Assembly (NCBI RefSeq): GCF_002835935.1
Contig: NZ_PJCF01000006.1
Coordinates: 186,001-250,000 of the forward strand
DNA from: Paraglaciecola sp. MB-3u-78
GTDB lineage: Bacteria; Pseudomonadota; Gammaproteobacteria; Enterobacterales; Alteromonadaceae
Direction of reading: 5' to 3'
DNA length: 64,000 bases
This document shows, piece by piece, positions 20,650 to 29,638 of this stretch. The notes under the pieces were generated by a model that was not told the DNA's origin, searched no databases, and saw only the letters and a list, made by a program, of their open reading frames with translations. The stretch's first letter is position 1; each line of letters starts with the position of its first letter. The position numbers and the translations under genes were made by a program.

Positions 20650-21271
20650 ATGGTTACAACGATTAAAAAAACATCACTATTACGCAGTTTTCGATTCGCT
20701 TTAGTCATGCCTATTGCATTGAGTTTATCCTCTGTCACCTTCGCCCATGAAGTAGGTTTACAGTTGTACAGTGTAAGAAAGCAAATGGAGCAGGATTTAC
20801 CCAAGGCCTTTAGTCAAATTAATCAATGGGGGATCAAAGTAGTTGAAGGTGGAGGAGCGTTATATGGACACCCTGTTGAAGAGTATAGAAACCAATTACT
20901 AAAAAATGATCTACAAATTGTCAGCGTAGATGCTTCATTTGAAGAGCTGCGGGACAACCCCATAGCAGTGGTGTACAAAGCTAGATACTTTGGCAGCCGC
21001 TTTGCAACATTTTATTGGATACCACACGATGCTGCAAAAATGGTTTGATCTCGAAGATGCCAAAGGAGCAATTGAGGTCATGAATAAAGCCGGCAAGTTG
21101 TTAAAAGAAAATGGCATAACCCTGCAATATCACGCACATGGATACGAATTTCTACCACATGGAACAGGCACGTTGTTGGATTACATACTTGAAGATGAAT
21201 CATCTAGGGTAATGTCTCAAGTGCCTGAAAGTTTATGCTATTTAAAAAATTTTGATAAAAAGATGCACTAA
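20650..21271 (+). pseudogene. Frameshifted sugar phosphate isomerase/epimerase
   Basis: A signal-like N-terminus (about 30 residues ending TFAHE) leads into a TIM-barrel start typical of the family: VGLQLYSVRKQMEQD, GIKVVEGGG, then ATFYWIPHD. The frame breaks near 21040. It resumes one frame over with LEDAKGAIEVMNKAGKLLKE, NGITLQYHAHGYEF and TLLDYIL. After about residue 190 the sequence is unrelated and stops, so the C-terminal third is lost. A single-base shift plus a 3' deletion is inferred. Confidence 0.75.
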
Positions 21272-21504
21272 GGGATGGATGTTGGTCAATATCAAGCTCA
21301 GTCTATCTGGGCTTTATTACACACTAAATATACCCTTTGATTGAGTACTTCAAACATAAAACTTAGCTAAGTGATTTGTTTTTTTACTTTATAAATCATT
21401 GGGTTTAGTGAACAACAGTTGCAGCTCATAGACCATATAAAACTAGCTCTTTAGGTGGTTTTTTGCTGTAATGGAGATAACTAGAAAGCTATAAAGCTTG
21501 TGAC

Positions 21505-22434
21505 ATGCAAATTGGTTGGCGCGATTTTATTAAAGGGCTATTCAAAAAGGCCTCACTATTTCATTCTGTAGGGATTGAAATAGGCGTTAACGACTTTCAT
21601 ATCTCCACCTTAATAAATGTCAAAGGCAGACTAAACTGGGTAAAACAACACTCTGCACCGATCGATAATTGGCAAACTACACTCAAAACTTACGTCGAAA
21701 ATAATCATCTGGCTAACACTCAATGTAATATCGCCTTATCTATTTCAAAGTATCAACTGTTACAGTTCGATAGGCCTGCGGTAGAAGACTCTGAGTTAAA
21801 CCAAGCTTTGCAATGGACGGTTAAAGAGCACTTATTCAGTGACGAGGAACTTGTTATTGATTATTTTGATCCTCCGGCGGCGGCAACATCTTCGGTCAAA
21901 AAATTAAATGTGGTTGCTGTCAGTAAGCGAGACGTGATAGAAATTCGCGATGGTGTATTAAAAGCAGGTTTAGCACTTAATATCATAGGGATTGAAGAAC
22001 TAGCAATCTGCAATCTTTTAGCACCAAGTGACGATGCCATCATTACTTTAAAACAAGAGGAAGGTGGGCAACTTAGCTTGAACATTGTTAAGCGCAACCA
22101 ATTGTTCTTTTCTCGACGCTTACGTGGTTATGAAAATTTAGCTCATTTTTCACCAGAAGAATTAAAAATGGGGGTGGTTGATAACTTAAGTTTAGAAATT
22201 CAACGCTCCATGGATTACTTTGAGAGCCAGTTACGACAAGCACCTGTTAAAAAAGTCTATATTTCTTTAGATACCATCCATCAAGAACCACTGGCAGACA
22301 TGATCAAACAAGTGATTTTTGTTGCAGTGGAAAAATTCATACCTGATGTGACGACAGACGCTAATATGCCTATTACACCATCAAGCTTTGCTAGCTTAGG
22401 CGCAGCAATGGATAACGCGAGTTTGATTAAATAA
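21505..22434 (+). CDS. mshI: MSHA biogenesis protein MshI (PilM-like)
   Basis: 309-residue actin-fold-like protein at the head of the MSHA operon. VGIEIGVNDFHIS near residue 25 and SLGAAM near the C-terminus fit the PilM/MshI group, which forms the cytoplasmic part of the pilus alignment complex. It ends in a 1-bp overlap (TAATG) with the PilN-like gene. The start lacks a good ribosome site. The 233 bp upstream hold no hairpin or relic that I recognise, so the operon promoter is probably there. Confidence 0.85.
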   Translation: MQIGWRDFIKGLFKKASLFHSVGIEIGVNDFHISTLINVKGRLNWVKQHSAPIDNWQTTLKTYVENNHLANTQCNIALSISKYQLLQFDRPAVEDSELNQALQWTVKEHLFSDEELVIDYFDPPAAATSSVKKLNVVAVSKRDVIEIRDGVLKAGLALNIIGIEELAICNLLAPSDDAIITLKQEEGGQLSLNIVKRNQLFFSRRLRGYENLAHFSPEELKMGVVDNLSLEIQRSMDYFESQLRQAPVKKVYISLDTIHQEPLADMIKQVIFVAVEKFIPDVTTDANMPITPSSFASLGAAMDNASLIK

Positions 22435-23048
22435 TGAAAAATATAGTTAACCTTTATCATCCAGAGTTTCATCCAAAGTTACGATTGCTAACGCTGTCTA
22501 CTGTTCTTATGAGTTGGGTATTTGCAGCACTTTTTTGCAGCTTGTTGTACTTTTATGTGGCATCTAAACAGCAAAATTTCAAATCTGAAATTTCTAAGAT
22601 AGAACAAAATAAACAACAACAACAATTATTGATTAAGGAGCTACAAAGCGCAATAAACAACCAAAAAGTGGACCCAGAACTGTTTAAACATGTGGAAAAA
22701 AACCAACACGTTATTAATCTTAAAAAACGTGTGTTAGATAAATTGTCTGGTCAAGAGAAACTAAAATCACAGAGCTTTTCAAAACTGATGATAGATCTCG
22801 CCAATCATCACCAAAGCGGACTGTGGTTAACTCATATAAACTTGAATGGTATGCATGTGTTAATGGAAGGCGCAGCGACAGATTCTGCCATAGTACCTAA
22901 ATGGCTAAGTTCATTAGGTCAAACTGATTATTTTAGAGGCCAAGAATTCGCAGACACTCGTCTTTACCGTGACTCTGGGCAACAACTCAATTTTGTTATT
23001 TCAACTGGTAAAGAGCTTACAATAGAAAATGGCTCTAATAATGAATAA
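22434..23048 (+). CDS. PilN-like MSHA biogenesis protein
   Basis: 204-residue inner-membrane protein. NLYHPEFHPK at the N-terminus matches the short PilN tail that docks on PilM/MshI. One transmembrane span covers about residues 22-42, followed by a coiled coil rich in Lys and Gln (residues about 45-80) and a PilN-type alpha/beta periplasmic domain (GLWLTHINLNGMHVLMEGAA). It is expected to pair with MshJ in the alignment complex. It overlaps mshI by 1 bp and mshJ by about 20 bp. Confidence 0.8.
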   Translation: MKNIVNLYHPEFHPKLRLLTLSTVLMSWVFAALFCSLLYFYVASKQQNFKSEISKIEQNKQQQQLLIKELQSAINNQKVDPELFKHVEKNQHVINLKKRVLDKLSGQEKLKSQSFSKLMIDLANHHQSGLWLTHINLNGMHVLMEGAATDSAIVPKWLSSLGQTDYFRGQEFADTRLYRDSGQQLNFVISTGKELTIENGSNNE

Positions 23049-23703
23049 TTCTTTTGAGCAGGAATACAAAAAACTATCAAGCAAATTCCTCGAGGTAAGC
23101 TTACGTGAACAAGTTTTAATTCTGTTTTGTGGCTTAGTTGTTGTGATATTGATGATGTACAGCTTGTTACTAGAACCAATATTTGAGAGTTCTGAAAAGT
23201 TACAGCAAAACAGTAAAAGTGCCGATAAAGAAATCCGTTTTTTGATAGCGCAAGTGGCTGAATTATCCGACAACATTAAGACAGATCCAAACGGGCCAGT
23301 ACTTGAAAGAATCGCTTTATTGAAACGCCAAATTCTAAACATTACCAATCAATTAAAGACACAAACGGACAATTTAGTGCCGGCTAATAAAATGGCAGGT
23401 ATGTTAGAAAGTGTGTTAGCAGGCAGCAAGGGGTTAACTTTAATTGAATTACAGTCTATTGCGCCTATTCCTATATCACTAGGGCTCCCCGAAGAGCCCG
23501 ATGCTGGTTTATATCGCCATGGAGTCACACTTGTGTTTCAAGGAAACTATTTCGATATTCAACGATACTTAGAGAAACTTGAATCTCTGCCATGGCAATT
23601 CTACTGGGAAAGATTTGACTATTTAGTCGGCGACTACCCAACTGCAAGTGTTGAGTTAGAGATATATACACTCAGTACCAACAAAGCTTTTATAGGGGTT
23701 TAA
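23029..23703 (+). CDS. mshJ: MSHA biogenesis protein MshJ (PilO-like)
   Basis: 224-residue PilO-type protein with one transmembrane span (residues about 28-48: VLILFCGLVVVILMMYSLLL), then a coiled coil and a periplasmic ferredoxin-like domain with FQGNYFDIQRYLEKLESLPW. In type IV pili the PilO-like protein pairs with PilN to link the inner-membrane platform to the secretin. Two starts are possible, ATG 23029 or ATG 23041; neither has a strong ribosome site. Translational coupling with the upstream gene is likely because they overlap. Confidence 0.85.
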   Translation: MALIMNNSFEQEYKKLSSKFLEVSLREQVLILFCGLVVVILMMYSLLLEPIFESSEKLQQNSKSADKEIRFLIAQVAELSDNIKTDPNGPVLERIALLKRQILNITNQLKTQTDNLVPANKMAGMLESVLAGSKGLTLIELQSIAPIPISLGLPEEPDAGLYRHGVTLVFQGNYFDIQRYLEKLESLPWQFYWERFDYLVGDYPTASVELEIYTLSTNKAFIGV

Positions 23704-23709
23704 GAGTAT

Positions 23710-24051
23710 ATGAAACAGTTATTATTACTATTATGCCTCGGCTTGACTCACGTACAAGCCAACACATTGACGGATCCAACGAAACCCAACCCAAATACAT
23801 CGATGTTTAATACTGGTAAAGACCCAAAAGCGGTGATGACAATGGCGCTAAAATTAACCGCAATCATCAATAACAGTCATACTAAGCAAGCGATTATCAA
23901 TGGTAGAAGTTTTACAGAAGGGCAGCAGGTACAAGGTTATAAAGTGGTTTTGATCAGTGAAAATCACGTGGTATTGGATGGGTCAGATGGTAAACAAACA
24001 CTTTATGTCAATAACAACAACATTAAAAAAGACGCACATAATGGTTTTTAA
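23710..24051 (+). CDS. mshK: MSHA biogenesis protein MshK (PilP-like)
   Basis: 113-residue exported protein with an N-terminal signal of about 17 residues. LTDPTKPNP and ALKLTAIINNSHTKQAIING are typical of MshK, and the C-terminal part (VVLISENHVVLDGSDGKQTL) resembles the small beta domain of PilP/GspC proteins. It probably connects the MshJ/PilN complex to the MshL secretin. It begins 6 bp after mshJ and overlaps the chosen start of mshL by 11 bp. Confidence 0.85.
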   Translation: MKQLLLLLCLGLTHVQANTLTDPTKPNPNTSMFNTGKDPKAVMTMALKLTAIINNSHTKQAIINGRSFTEGQQVQGYKVVLISENHVVLDGSDGKQTLYVNNNNIKKDAHNGF

Positions 24052-25717
24052 GAAATTACTACTTTTGAGCATAACCCTGGTTATTTGTTCATGCCAAAGT
24101 CAGCAAAAAACGACAGCAGTGGCTCACTCCTTAGACTCTGCTATTGCTGAATATGACAACGAAACTAAACAAGAAAGTCCGTCTTCCAATGACCAGTCGT
24201 TACAAACTGTCCCTGACGCAATCAACCAAGCCTTATTGCCCAGTCCAAGCGAAACATCCAGCCATCTCTTTGGTGAATCAAAATATGATATTAATGCGCA
24301 AAAAGTAGATGCTGCTGCATTTTTTAGCAGTATAGTCAAAGGAACACCATACAGTGTCGCTATCCATCCAGACGTTACGGGCGAAATCTCACTGGATTTA
24401 AAACAGGTGGCACTGGCTGATGTATTCGATTTGGTAGCCGAGCTATACGGTTATGAAATTGAGCTTAAGCGAAACATCTATCGTATTTATCCTTCTGGAA
24501 TGCGTACTGAGACCTTCGCAATTAATTATCTGTTAATGACACGAGATGGTTCAACGCAAACGAGTATTACTTCCGGTGGCGTTTCACAAGAGTCTGGAAA
24601 CAACAGTAGCAGTAATAATAGTTCTCAAAATGGCTTCAGTGGTAATTCAAGTAATTCGGGCAACAACAATAACAACAACGGTGGTTCAGGCAGTAATAGT
24701 AATGGCACGAGTATCTACACTCGCACCGAGACAAACTTTTGGGCCGAACTGTTGGCTACTCTGGAGTCTATGCTTGGTGATGGAGAAGGGAAAAGTGTGA
24801 TGGTCACGCCTCAAGCAGGTTTAGTAACCGTTCGTGCTATGCCTAAAGAAATTAGGGCCGTAAAAGCCTTTTTAGATGTGTCTGAAGAAATCATTCAAAG
24901 GCAAGTGATTCTCGAAGCCAGAATTATAGAGGTCGCACTTGATGATGGTTATCAACAGGGCATTAACTGGGGGCAAATTTTAGCGAATAGCGGCTCAACT
25001 GATTTTCAATTTTCTAACAGCGCAGGAGTCATAGGTAATAGCCTTAGTGCAGCATTAGGCAACGTAACCAGCCTGTCATTTGTTAACAAAGATTTTTCCG
25101 GCGTGTTATCGCTACTGTCTACCCAAGGCAATGTACAAGTGTTATCCAGCCCACGCGTCACTGCAATAAATAATCAAAAAGCCGTGATTAAAGTGGGAGA
25201 TGATGAGTATTTTGTCACCGATGTCTCTAGCCAAAGCACCATATCTAGCAGTACCACGTCTGTGGTGCCTAATATTGAATTGACACCTTTCTTTTCAGGT
25301 ATCGCCTTAGATGTCACACCACAAATAGATGCTGACGGTATGGTTTTATTGCATGTGCATCCTTCCGTAATTGAAACCCAAGAGCAAGAAAAAATAGTGA
25401 CATTGAACCAAGAACAATTTGTACTGCCTCTTGCTCAAAGTAATATTCGCGAATCTGATACCGTTATTCGAGCTAAATCTGGTGAGATAGTGGTGATTGG
25501 TGGATTAATGCAATCCATTATTTCAGAATCAGAATCAAAGACACCTCTGCTCGGTGATATTCCAATTTTAGGTAATCTGTTTAAAAACAAAAACAATAGT
25601 GAAATCAAGAAAGAACTGGTCATTTTAATCAAGCCAACTGTGGTGGGTAAAGACACCTGGAGACAGGAGTTACGACGTAGCAGAGATCAAATGGCCGATT
25701 GGCTGCACGTGGATTAA
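24041..25717 (+). CDS. mshL: MSHA outer-membrane secretin MshL
   Basis: 558-residue secretin forming the outer-membrane pore for the pilus. The ATG at 24041 is chosen because it gives a lipoprotein signal with Cys at residue 18 (LVICSC); longer readings lack a signal. An N domain (SIVKGTPYSVAIHPDVTGEI) precedes the secretin core with VQVLSSPRVTAINNQKAVIKVG and GEIVVIGGLMQ..PLLGDIPILGNLF. A Ser/Asn/Gly-rich insert of about 45 residues lies between them (around 24575-24710). Confidence 0.93.
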   Translation: MVFKKLLLLSITLVICSCQSQQKTTAVAHSLDSAIAEYDNETKQESPSSNDQSLQTVPDAINQALLPSPSETSSHLFGESKYDINAQKVDAAAFFSSIVKGTPYSVAIHPDVTGEISLDLKQVALADVFDLVAELYGYEIELKRNIYRIYPSGMRTETFAINYLLMTRDGSTQTSITSGGVSQESGNNSSSNNSSQNGFSGNSSNSGNNNNNNGGSGSNSNGTSIYTRTETNFWAELLATLESMLGDGEGKSVMVTPQAGLVTVRAMPKEIRAVKAFLDVSEEIIQRQVILEARIIEVALDDGYQQGINWGQILANSGSTDFQFSNSAGVIGNSLSAALGNVTSLSFVNKDFSGVLSLLSTQGNVQVLSSPRVTAINNQKAVIKVGDDEYFVTDVSSQSTISSSTTSVVPNIELTPFFSGIALDVTPQIDADGMVLLHVHPSVIETQEQEKIVTLNQEQFVLPLAQSNIRESDTVIRAKSGEIVVIGGLMQSIISESESKTPLLGDIPILGNLFKNKNNSEIKKELVILIKPTVVGKDTWRQELRRSRDQMADWLHVD

Positions 25718-25719
25718 TC

Positions 25720-26628
25720 ATGTATCTATACCACTACGGTATTAAAGAATTTCCTTTCACTTTAACTCCTAACACCAGTTACTTTTTTGGTTTGCCCAGC
25801 CATAAAGAAGCGATTCAAGTGTTATTGACTGCACTTAAAACAGGTGAAGGTTTTATTAAAGTCACTGGCGAAGTTGGGACAGGTAAAACCTTAATTTGTC
25901 GAAAGTTGTTAAACGAATTACCTGCCCATTTTGTCGCCGCTTATATTCCTAATCCATATTTAACCCCCACAGAGCTGCGCCGAGCAGTGGCGAGTGAGTT
26001 GAATGTGGTGTTAACTGACCATTCCGATCAGCAGGAATTTACACAGCGTATTCAGCAGCGCCTGATCCATATTCACCAAGAAAACAAAGGGGTCGTGCTG
26101 ATCATTGATGAAGCGCAAGCGCTACCGGTAGAAAGTATTGAAGCACTCAGGTTAATTACTAATCTAGAAACCGAATCACGTAAATTGTTACAAGTGGTAT
26201 TGTTTGGCCAGCCAGAATTGAACGATAAGTTGTCTTTGCCGGAGCTAAGACAATTAAAACAAAGAGTGACATTCTCTTATACTCTGCAATTGATGGATGG
26301 CGATCAAGTTTATCAATATGTAAAACATAGAATGAATGTAGCGGGTTATCGTGGGGGCGATTTGTTCGACCGAAAATGTTGCTCTTTACTTTTTAAGGCC
26401 AGCAAAGGCACCCCACGAATAGTCAATGTGTTATGCCACAAAGCTTTAATGCTAGCCTATGGCGAAGGCGTGCAAAAAATCACTGCATTACATGTGAAAC
26501 TGGCGATAAAAGATACCGAAGCCGCCACGCAAACTAAATACACCTTACTCATTTCATATATCGGTGTGTTAGTTGTTATGGTCGCTTTAAGTTTTGCTTA
26601 TTTTAGCTGGTTAAGGTTTGCTCTATGA
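25720..26628 (+). CDS. mshM: MSHA AAA+ ATPase MshM (ExeA-like)
   Basis: 302-residue ATPase of the ExeA/GspA type. YHYGIKEFPFTLTPNTSYFF is the family N-terminus, Walker A is GEVGTGKT near residue 48, and Walker B is VVLIIDEAQAL. The C-terminus holds one transmembrane helix (residues about 277-297), so it is anchored with its ATPase domain in the cytoplasm. The start at 25720 is used; an in-frame GTG/ATG reading seven codons longer overlaps mshL and is less likely. It overlaps mshN by 4 bp (ATGA). Confidence 0.92.
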   Translation: MYLYHYGIKEFPFTLTPNTSYFFGLPSHKEAIQVLLTALKTGEGFIKVTGEVGTGKTLICRKLLNELPAHFVAAYIPNPYLTPTELRRAVASELNVVLTDHSDQQEFTQRIQQRLIHIHQENKGVVLIIDEAQALPVESIEALRLITNLETESRKLLQVVLFGQPELNDKLSLPELRQLKQRVTFSYTLQLMDGDQVYQYVKHRMNVAGYRGGDLFDRKCCSLLFKASKGTPRIVNVLCHKALMLAYGEGVQKITALHVKLAIKDTEAATQTKYTLLISYIGVLVVMVALSFAYFSWLRFAL

Positions 26629-27770
26629 GTGTAGTGAACAAAATGCTGAAGGATTTAGAAGCGCGTCAGTCTAAAACACACGAGATAAATGCTGACTACC
26701 AGGCACCGCAAAAAAAGCAATCAAAGCGATTGCTTTTAGCACTATTAATATTGTCTATTGCCGCTATCACTTTTGCCTTAGTAGATAAAAACCAGCTGTT
26801 TGGTGAAAACAAGAATACCGAAGTTATAGCCACTGTGAATACGCAACCTTTGTCTCCAGCATCTTCATTACAAAAGATGACTATTCTCACAGAAACGGCC
26901 CAGATAAAAGAGCAAATTCAGCCACAAATAGCTGCAACGCAACCCTCTAAAGATAAGGTTGAAAGGGTTATAACTGAAACCGACGTTATCTCAACAATTA
27001 AGGTGCCAGCTGACGAACAAATATTGCCTACTAAACTTGAAATGGCCGCAGATAATCCCGTTTTTTTACAAAAGATAAAAACTCAAAATATAAAAGTACA
27101 AGAGAAACAACTAAACACCCTAGACAGCAACGAACTCAAGATCCAAAGGGTACCAGAACAAACATCAAGCTTTACCATGACTGGCAGCAGTCAGGAAAAT
27201 AATACTAGTAGTTTAAAACAACGAATTGCCGAGAGCCTCAACAATGATAATCTCAACTTGACACAGTCCTTATTACAGGAATTATTGGAAACAGAACCAG
27301 ATAATATTAAAGCCAGAAAAAAATTAGCTTCTTTGCTTTTTGCTCAAGGCAACTACACACAATCTAGGCAGCTACTGTTACGAGGTCTTGAGTTACATCC
27401 GAACCAAAGTGATCTGAGGTTGATGTTAGCAAGATTATACATGGTTCAAAAAGAACCTTCACTCGCCATGAATATATTGTCTGAATTTCAGCCTAGCAGA
27501 GAAGACCAAACCGAATACTTAGCCTATCGCGCGGCTTTAGCGCAGCAATTAAAGCAGACAAAGCTAGCTAAGAAGGATTATCAAACCCTGACTAACATCG
27601 AATCTGATAATGCAAAATGGTGGTTGGGTTTAGCGGTTGCAGAAGATCAATTGGGTGAAATAAATATGGCGATAAAGTCCTACAATAAGGCAAGTTCACT
27701 TGGCCAATTACAAGGTTCAGTAAACGAATTTATTCAACAACGTATTACAGTATTAGCGGGCACACCATGA
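26625..27770 (+). CDS. mshN: MSHA biogenesis protein MshN (TPR protein)
   Basis: 381-residue protein starting MSVVNKMLKDLEARQ, the family signature. One transmembrane span (residues about 33-52) follows a basic stretch. After a Gln/Thr-rich linker of about 140 residues come tetratricopeptide repeats (LQELLETEPDNIKARKKLAS, LLRGLELHPNQSDLRLMLARLY, and another near 340). It probably works with MshM at the inner membrane during pilus assembly. It overlaps both neighbours by 4 bp. Confidence 0.9.
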   Translation: MSVVNKMLKDLEARQSKTHEINADYQAPQKKQSKRLLLALLILSIAAITFALVDKNQLFGENKNTEVIATVNTQPLSPASSLQKMTILTETAQIKEQIQPQIAATQPSKDKVERVITETDVISTIKVPADEQILPTKLEMAADNPVFLQKIKTQNIKVQEKQLNTLDSNELKIQRVPEQTSSFTMTGSSQENNTSSLKQRIAESLNNDNLNLTQSLLQELLETEPDNIKARKKLASLLFAQGNYTQSRQLLLRGLELHPNQSDLRLMLARLYMVQKEPSLAMNILSEFQPSREDQTEYLAYRAALAQQLKQTKLAKKDYQTLTNIESDNAKWWLGLAVAEDQLGEINMAIKSYNKASSLGQLQGSVNEFIQQRITVLAGTP

Positions 27771-29638
27771 AACCTAAAGTCAAAATACGCTTAGGCGATT
27801 TACTTGTTCAACAAGGTATCATCAGCGAAGAGCAGTTAATACAAGCGCTTGCCGCGCAAAAAGAATCAGGCCGCAAACTAGGCTTTATGTTAATAGAGCT
27901 GGGGCTTGTGACCGAAAGCCAGCTTCTGTCGTTTTTGGCGCAACACTTAAACGTGCCTATGGTGGACATCAGTAAACATAATGTGTCGGTAGCCGCAGTG
28001 AATATGCTACCTGAAGTGCAAGCTCGCCGGCACCGAGCTTTGGTACTTGAAGACCAAGGGCACAGCTTCCTTGTCGCAATGAGCGACCCAGCAGATTTAG
28101 CGGCGCTTGATGTTATATCTGGATTATTACCCAAACCAATAAATGTAGCTGTAGTTAGCGATACACAACTGATCCTAGCGTATGACAATTTTTATCGGCG
28201 TACCGAAGAAATTGCTTCTTTTGCCCAAGAACTGGCTGAAGAATATCAAGATGAAACCGAGTTCGATTTTGACTCCGACTTAGGAGGCGAACAAGACACA
28301 GCCGTCGCTAGGTTATTGCAATCTATATTTGAAGATGCGATTCAAGCCAAAGCCTCAGATATCCATATTGAACCTGATGAAGCCTCGTTACGCATTCGCA
28401 TGCGCGTAGACGGAGTCTTACAGGAAAACGTGATCCAAGAAAAAAATATCGCGTCGGCCTTAGTACTCAGACTCAAATTAATGTCAGGGCTGGACATATC
28501 TGAAAAACGTTTGCCCCAAGATGGCCGAACCAGTATGCGTATTAAAGGCCATACTGTCGATGTACGGGTTTCAACCATGCCGATCCAAGCAGGCGAATCT
28601 GTTGTCATGCGTTTGTTGGATCAATCTGCGGGTATATTGACCCTAGACCAAACGGGTATGCCAAATAATTTGTTAACGCGTTTTAGACGTTTGTTACATC
28701 GCCCACATGGTATGATTTTAGTGACCGGCCCCACCGGCTCAGGCAAAACCACCACTTTGTATGGCGCATTGAGTGAATTAAATAAAGCCGCTACAAAAAT
28801 CATTACTGTTGAAGACCCAGTGGAATATAGGCTTCCTAGAGTTAATCAGGTACAAACTAATAATAAAATTGGTCTCAGTTTTTCAAACATACTACGCACC
28901 ACCCTGCGCCAAGATCCTGACATTATAATGGTGGGCGAAATGCGCGACCAAGAAACCGCTGAGATTGGTTTACGTGGCGCATTAACCGGTCACTTAGTGC
29001 TATCAACCTTACATACAAACGACGCTATCAGTAGCGCAATAAGGTTATTAGATATGGGGGCTCCGGGTTATTTAGTCGCCAGTTCATTACGTGCAGTAGT
29101 AGCACAAAGGTTAGTACGTAAAATATGTGAAAAATGTAGTGAGGATTATCGACTCAATGCCGAAGAATTATTGTGGATGAACAGCTTGGACAATAATCTT
29201 AACACCATCAACTTTAAGCGTGGTAAAGGTTGTCAAAGCTGTAACAAAACCGGTTATAAAGGGCGAATAGGCGTATTTGAATTACTTGAAATGACCGAAA
29301 GCATGATGAACGCATTAAAGGTAAATGACACTGTCACCTTTTCCCAAGCAGCCCAACAAAGTCCTGGTTTTATTCCATTGGCCAAGGTAGCGCTGATGTA
29401 CGCCAAGATGGGCATTACTTCAGTAGATGAAGTGCTTAAGTTAATTGAAATGGTAGCAGATGAGCGAACTATAACTCAAACAGATATCGCCGAAACTATT
29501 GAGCAAGAGTTAACACCGTCAGTGATAACACAAAATACCAATCAAACACCAACTGACGCACCACCTAAATCATCTGGATTTTCATTTGAATTAGAGCCAA
29601 AGGATCAACCATCTGGAGGCGACGGTGGCACAGTTTAG
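27767..29638 (+). CDS. mshE: MSHA extension ATPase MshE, c-di-GMP-binding
   Basis: 623-residue type IV pilus extension ATPase. The N-terminus has two 24-residue MshEN motifs (residues 8-31 and 37-60) separated by five residues. Each has the RLG/KLG..L...G......L..L pattern, the known c-di-GMP site of Vibrio MshE. The catalytic core has Walker A GPTGSGKTTTLY, EDPVEY, DPDIIMVGEMRDQETA (Walker B) and a zinc motif CEKC..CQSC. A tail of about 50 residues past the usual end is rich in Thr, Pro and Ser. It overlaps mshG by 14 bp. Confidence 0.95.
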   Translation: MKPKVKIRLGDLLVQQGIISEEQLIQALAAQKESGRKLGFMLIELGLVTESQLLSFLAQHLNVPMVDISKHNVSVAAVNMLPEVQARRHRALVLEDQGHSFLVAMSDPADLAALDVISGLLPKPINVAVVSDTQLILAYDNFYRRTEEIASFAQELAEEYQDETEFDFDSDLGGEQDTAVARLLQSIFEDAIQAKASDIHIEPDEASLRIRMRVDGVLQENVIQEKNIASALVLRLKLMSGLDISEKRLPQDGRTSMRIKGHTVDVRVSTMPIQAGESVVMRLLDQSAGILTLDQTGMPNNLLTRFRRLLHRPHGMILVTGPTGSGKTTTLYGALSELNKAATKIITVEDPVEYRLPRVNQVQTNNKIGLSFSNILRTTLRQDPDIIMVGEMRDQETAEIGLRGALTGHLVLSTLHTNDAISSAIRLLDMGAPGYLVASSLRAVVAQRLVRKICEKCSEDYRLNAEELLWMNSLDNNLNTINFKRGKGCQSCNKTGYKGRIGVFELLEMTESMMNALKVNDTVTFSQAAQQSPGFIPLAKVALMYAKMGITSVDEVLKLIEMVADERTITQTDIAETIEQELTPSVITQNTNQTPTDAPPKSSGFSFELEPKDQPSGGDGGTV

